A DNA stretch of 6,727 nucleotides from an uncultured Collinsella sp. (lineage in GTDB: Bacteria; Actinomycetota; Coriobacteriia; Coriobacteriales; Coriobacteriaceae): contig CABUQY010000085.1 of the NCBI GenBank assembly GCA_902493915.1, positions 1 through 6,727 on the forward strand, in the 5' to 3' direction. Shown piece by piece: positions 6,299-6,727 of the stretch. The position numbers and the translations under genes were made by a program. Positions within the stretch are counted from its first letter, which is position 1. Each line of letters begins with the position of its first letter. The notes below the pieces were generated by a model that was not told the DNA's origin, did no database searches, and saw only the letters and a program-made list of their open reading frames with translations.

Positions 6299-6727
6299 AT
6301 GAAACGCTCCATGAAACGAGTTTCCGGGGCCGCCGCCGTCCTCGCGGTCGCTGCCGCCCTGGCCCTGTGCGGGCCCGCGGCCTACGCCGCCCCCGCCGCG
6401 GCGGGGGACACGCAGCCGCTCCCCGGCGAGGCGCAGCCCGCCGGCGGGGAGTCCGGCGCCCAGGACGAGGCCGCCCAGGCCGAAACCGCCCAGGCCGACG
6501 GGGGCCAGGCGGAGGCCGCGCAGTCCGATGGGGCCACTGCCGTCTCGCTGTCTTATTCCGCCCACGTCTCCAATATCGGCTGGATGGGCGCCGTCGCCGG
6601 CGGCGAGACCGCCGGCACGACCGGCAGGGGGCTCCCCCTCGAGGCGCTGCGCCTCGTCCTGTCCGACGCCTCGACCGGCGAGCCCCTCGGCTCTGACGCC
6701 ATATCCGTCGAGGCCCACGTCTCCAAC
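6299..6727 (+). CDS. Secreted ChW-repeat surface protein (5' part)
   Basis: The frame is open from ATG 6299 to the right edge, giving 143 residues of a longer exported protein. Residues 1-7 (MKRSMKR) are basic, 10-23 are a hydrophobic core, and the AYA at 28-30 followed by AP is a good signal peptidase I site. A Gly/Ala/Gln/Glu/Asp-rich linker (about 31-80) follows. Residues 83-121 form one ChW repeat (Clostridial hydrophobic with conserved Trp, Pfam PF07538): YSAHVSNIGWMG, then AGTTGRGLPLEALRLVL. ISVEAHVSN (135-143) starts a second repeat that the window cuts off. Such proteins sit at the cell surface of Clostridia and Coriobacteria and often carry a hydrolase, protease or adhesion domain; none can be seen here. 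Codon use is extreme: about 130 of 143 codons end in G or C, far more than in the glycan genes. Expression may be limited by the hairpin over the ribosome site. Confidence 0.85.
   Translation, partial: MKRSMKRVSGAAAVLAVAAALALCGPAAYAAPAAAGDTQPLPGEAQPAGGESGAQDEAAQAETAQADGGQAEAAQSDGATAVSLSYSAHVSNIGWMGAVAGGETAGTTGRGLPLEALRLVLSDASTGEPLGSDAISVEAHVSN
6458..6532 (+). repeat. Degenerate Gln/Ala/Asp/Glu linker repeats
   Basis: Imperfect copies of a GCCCAGGCCGA-like unit encode AQDEAAQAETAQADGGQAEAAQSDG in the linker between signal peptide and first ChW repeat. Unit lengths vary by multiples of three, so copy-number change would keep the frame. It probably serves as a flexible wall-spanning spacer. Confidence 0.5.

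Noticed and set aside
6284..6718. A Gly-rich 144-codon frame on - and an Arg-rich 109-codon frame on + (6367-6696)
   Set aside because: Both are produced by the extreme GC content of the ChW gene; the ChW frame has a signal peptide, a ribosome site and a family repeat.
1..6727. CRISPR array, tRNA or rRNA genes, insertion-sequence ends
   Set aside because: No regularly spaced repeats, no tRNA-like cloverleaf, no rRNA sequence and no transposase motifs were seen on either strand.

Overview
The window looks like a stretch of a gut actinobacterium of the Coriobacteriia, most likely Collinsella or a close relative. The basis is a medium-to-high GC content, a ChW-repeat surface protein, a GlfT-like family 2 glycosyltransferase, and codon use that shifts from moderate GC in the glycan genes to extreme GC3 in the surface-protein gene. 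This assignment is an inference from gene content, not from a marker gene.

Layout from left to right. (1) The 3' end of an unrecognised + strand gene (3-419). (2) A convergent family 2 glycosyltransferase on the - strand (444-1463), with a divergent intergenic region upstream that holds a perfect 18-bp palindrome (1517-1534) beside a -10-like box. (3) A polytopic membrane protein on + (1701-3041) that resembles GT-C-type glycosyltransferases. Its stop codon overlaps that of the next gene. (4) A - strand operon from 5288 down to 3038: a family 2 glycosyltransferase (4188-5288) followed after 4 nt by a membrane acyltransferase-3 gene. The acyltransferase is cut by an in-frame TAA at codon 266, while the rest of the protein remains readable in the same frame down to 3038. 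(5) A decayed + strand AAA ATPase (about 5384-6228) of the COG3950/AAA_21 type. It has lost its P-loop end and carries at least two frameshifts and two in-frame stops. (6) A very GC-rich secreted ChW-repeat protein gene starting at 6299 and running off the right edge. A near-perfect inverted repeat, whose right arm contains the Shine-Dalgarno sequence, precedes it.

Genes 2-4 read as part of a cell-surface polysaccharide or glycolipid locus: two cytosolic GT-A enzymes, one candidate lipid-sugar-dependent membrane transferase, and one O-acyltransferase that would decorate the glycan. The acyltransferase break suggests that this strain may have lost an acyl modification. The ATPase remnant abuts the promoter of the glycan operon on one side and the leader of the surface-protein gene on the other. 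This suggests that an older, possibly defence-related gene was cut at both ends by rearrangement. I found no intact undescribed system. The points most worth a second look are the two broken genes, the 18-bp palindrome and the hairpin leader of the ChW gene.
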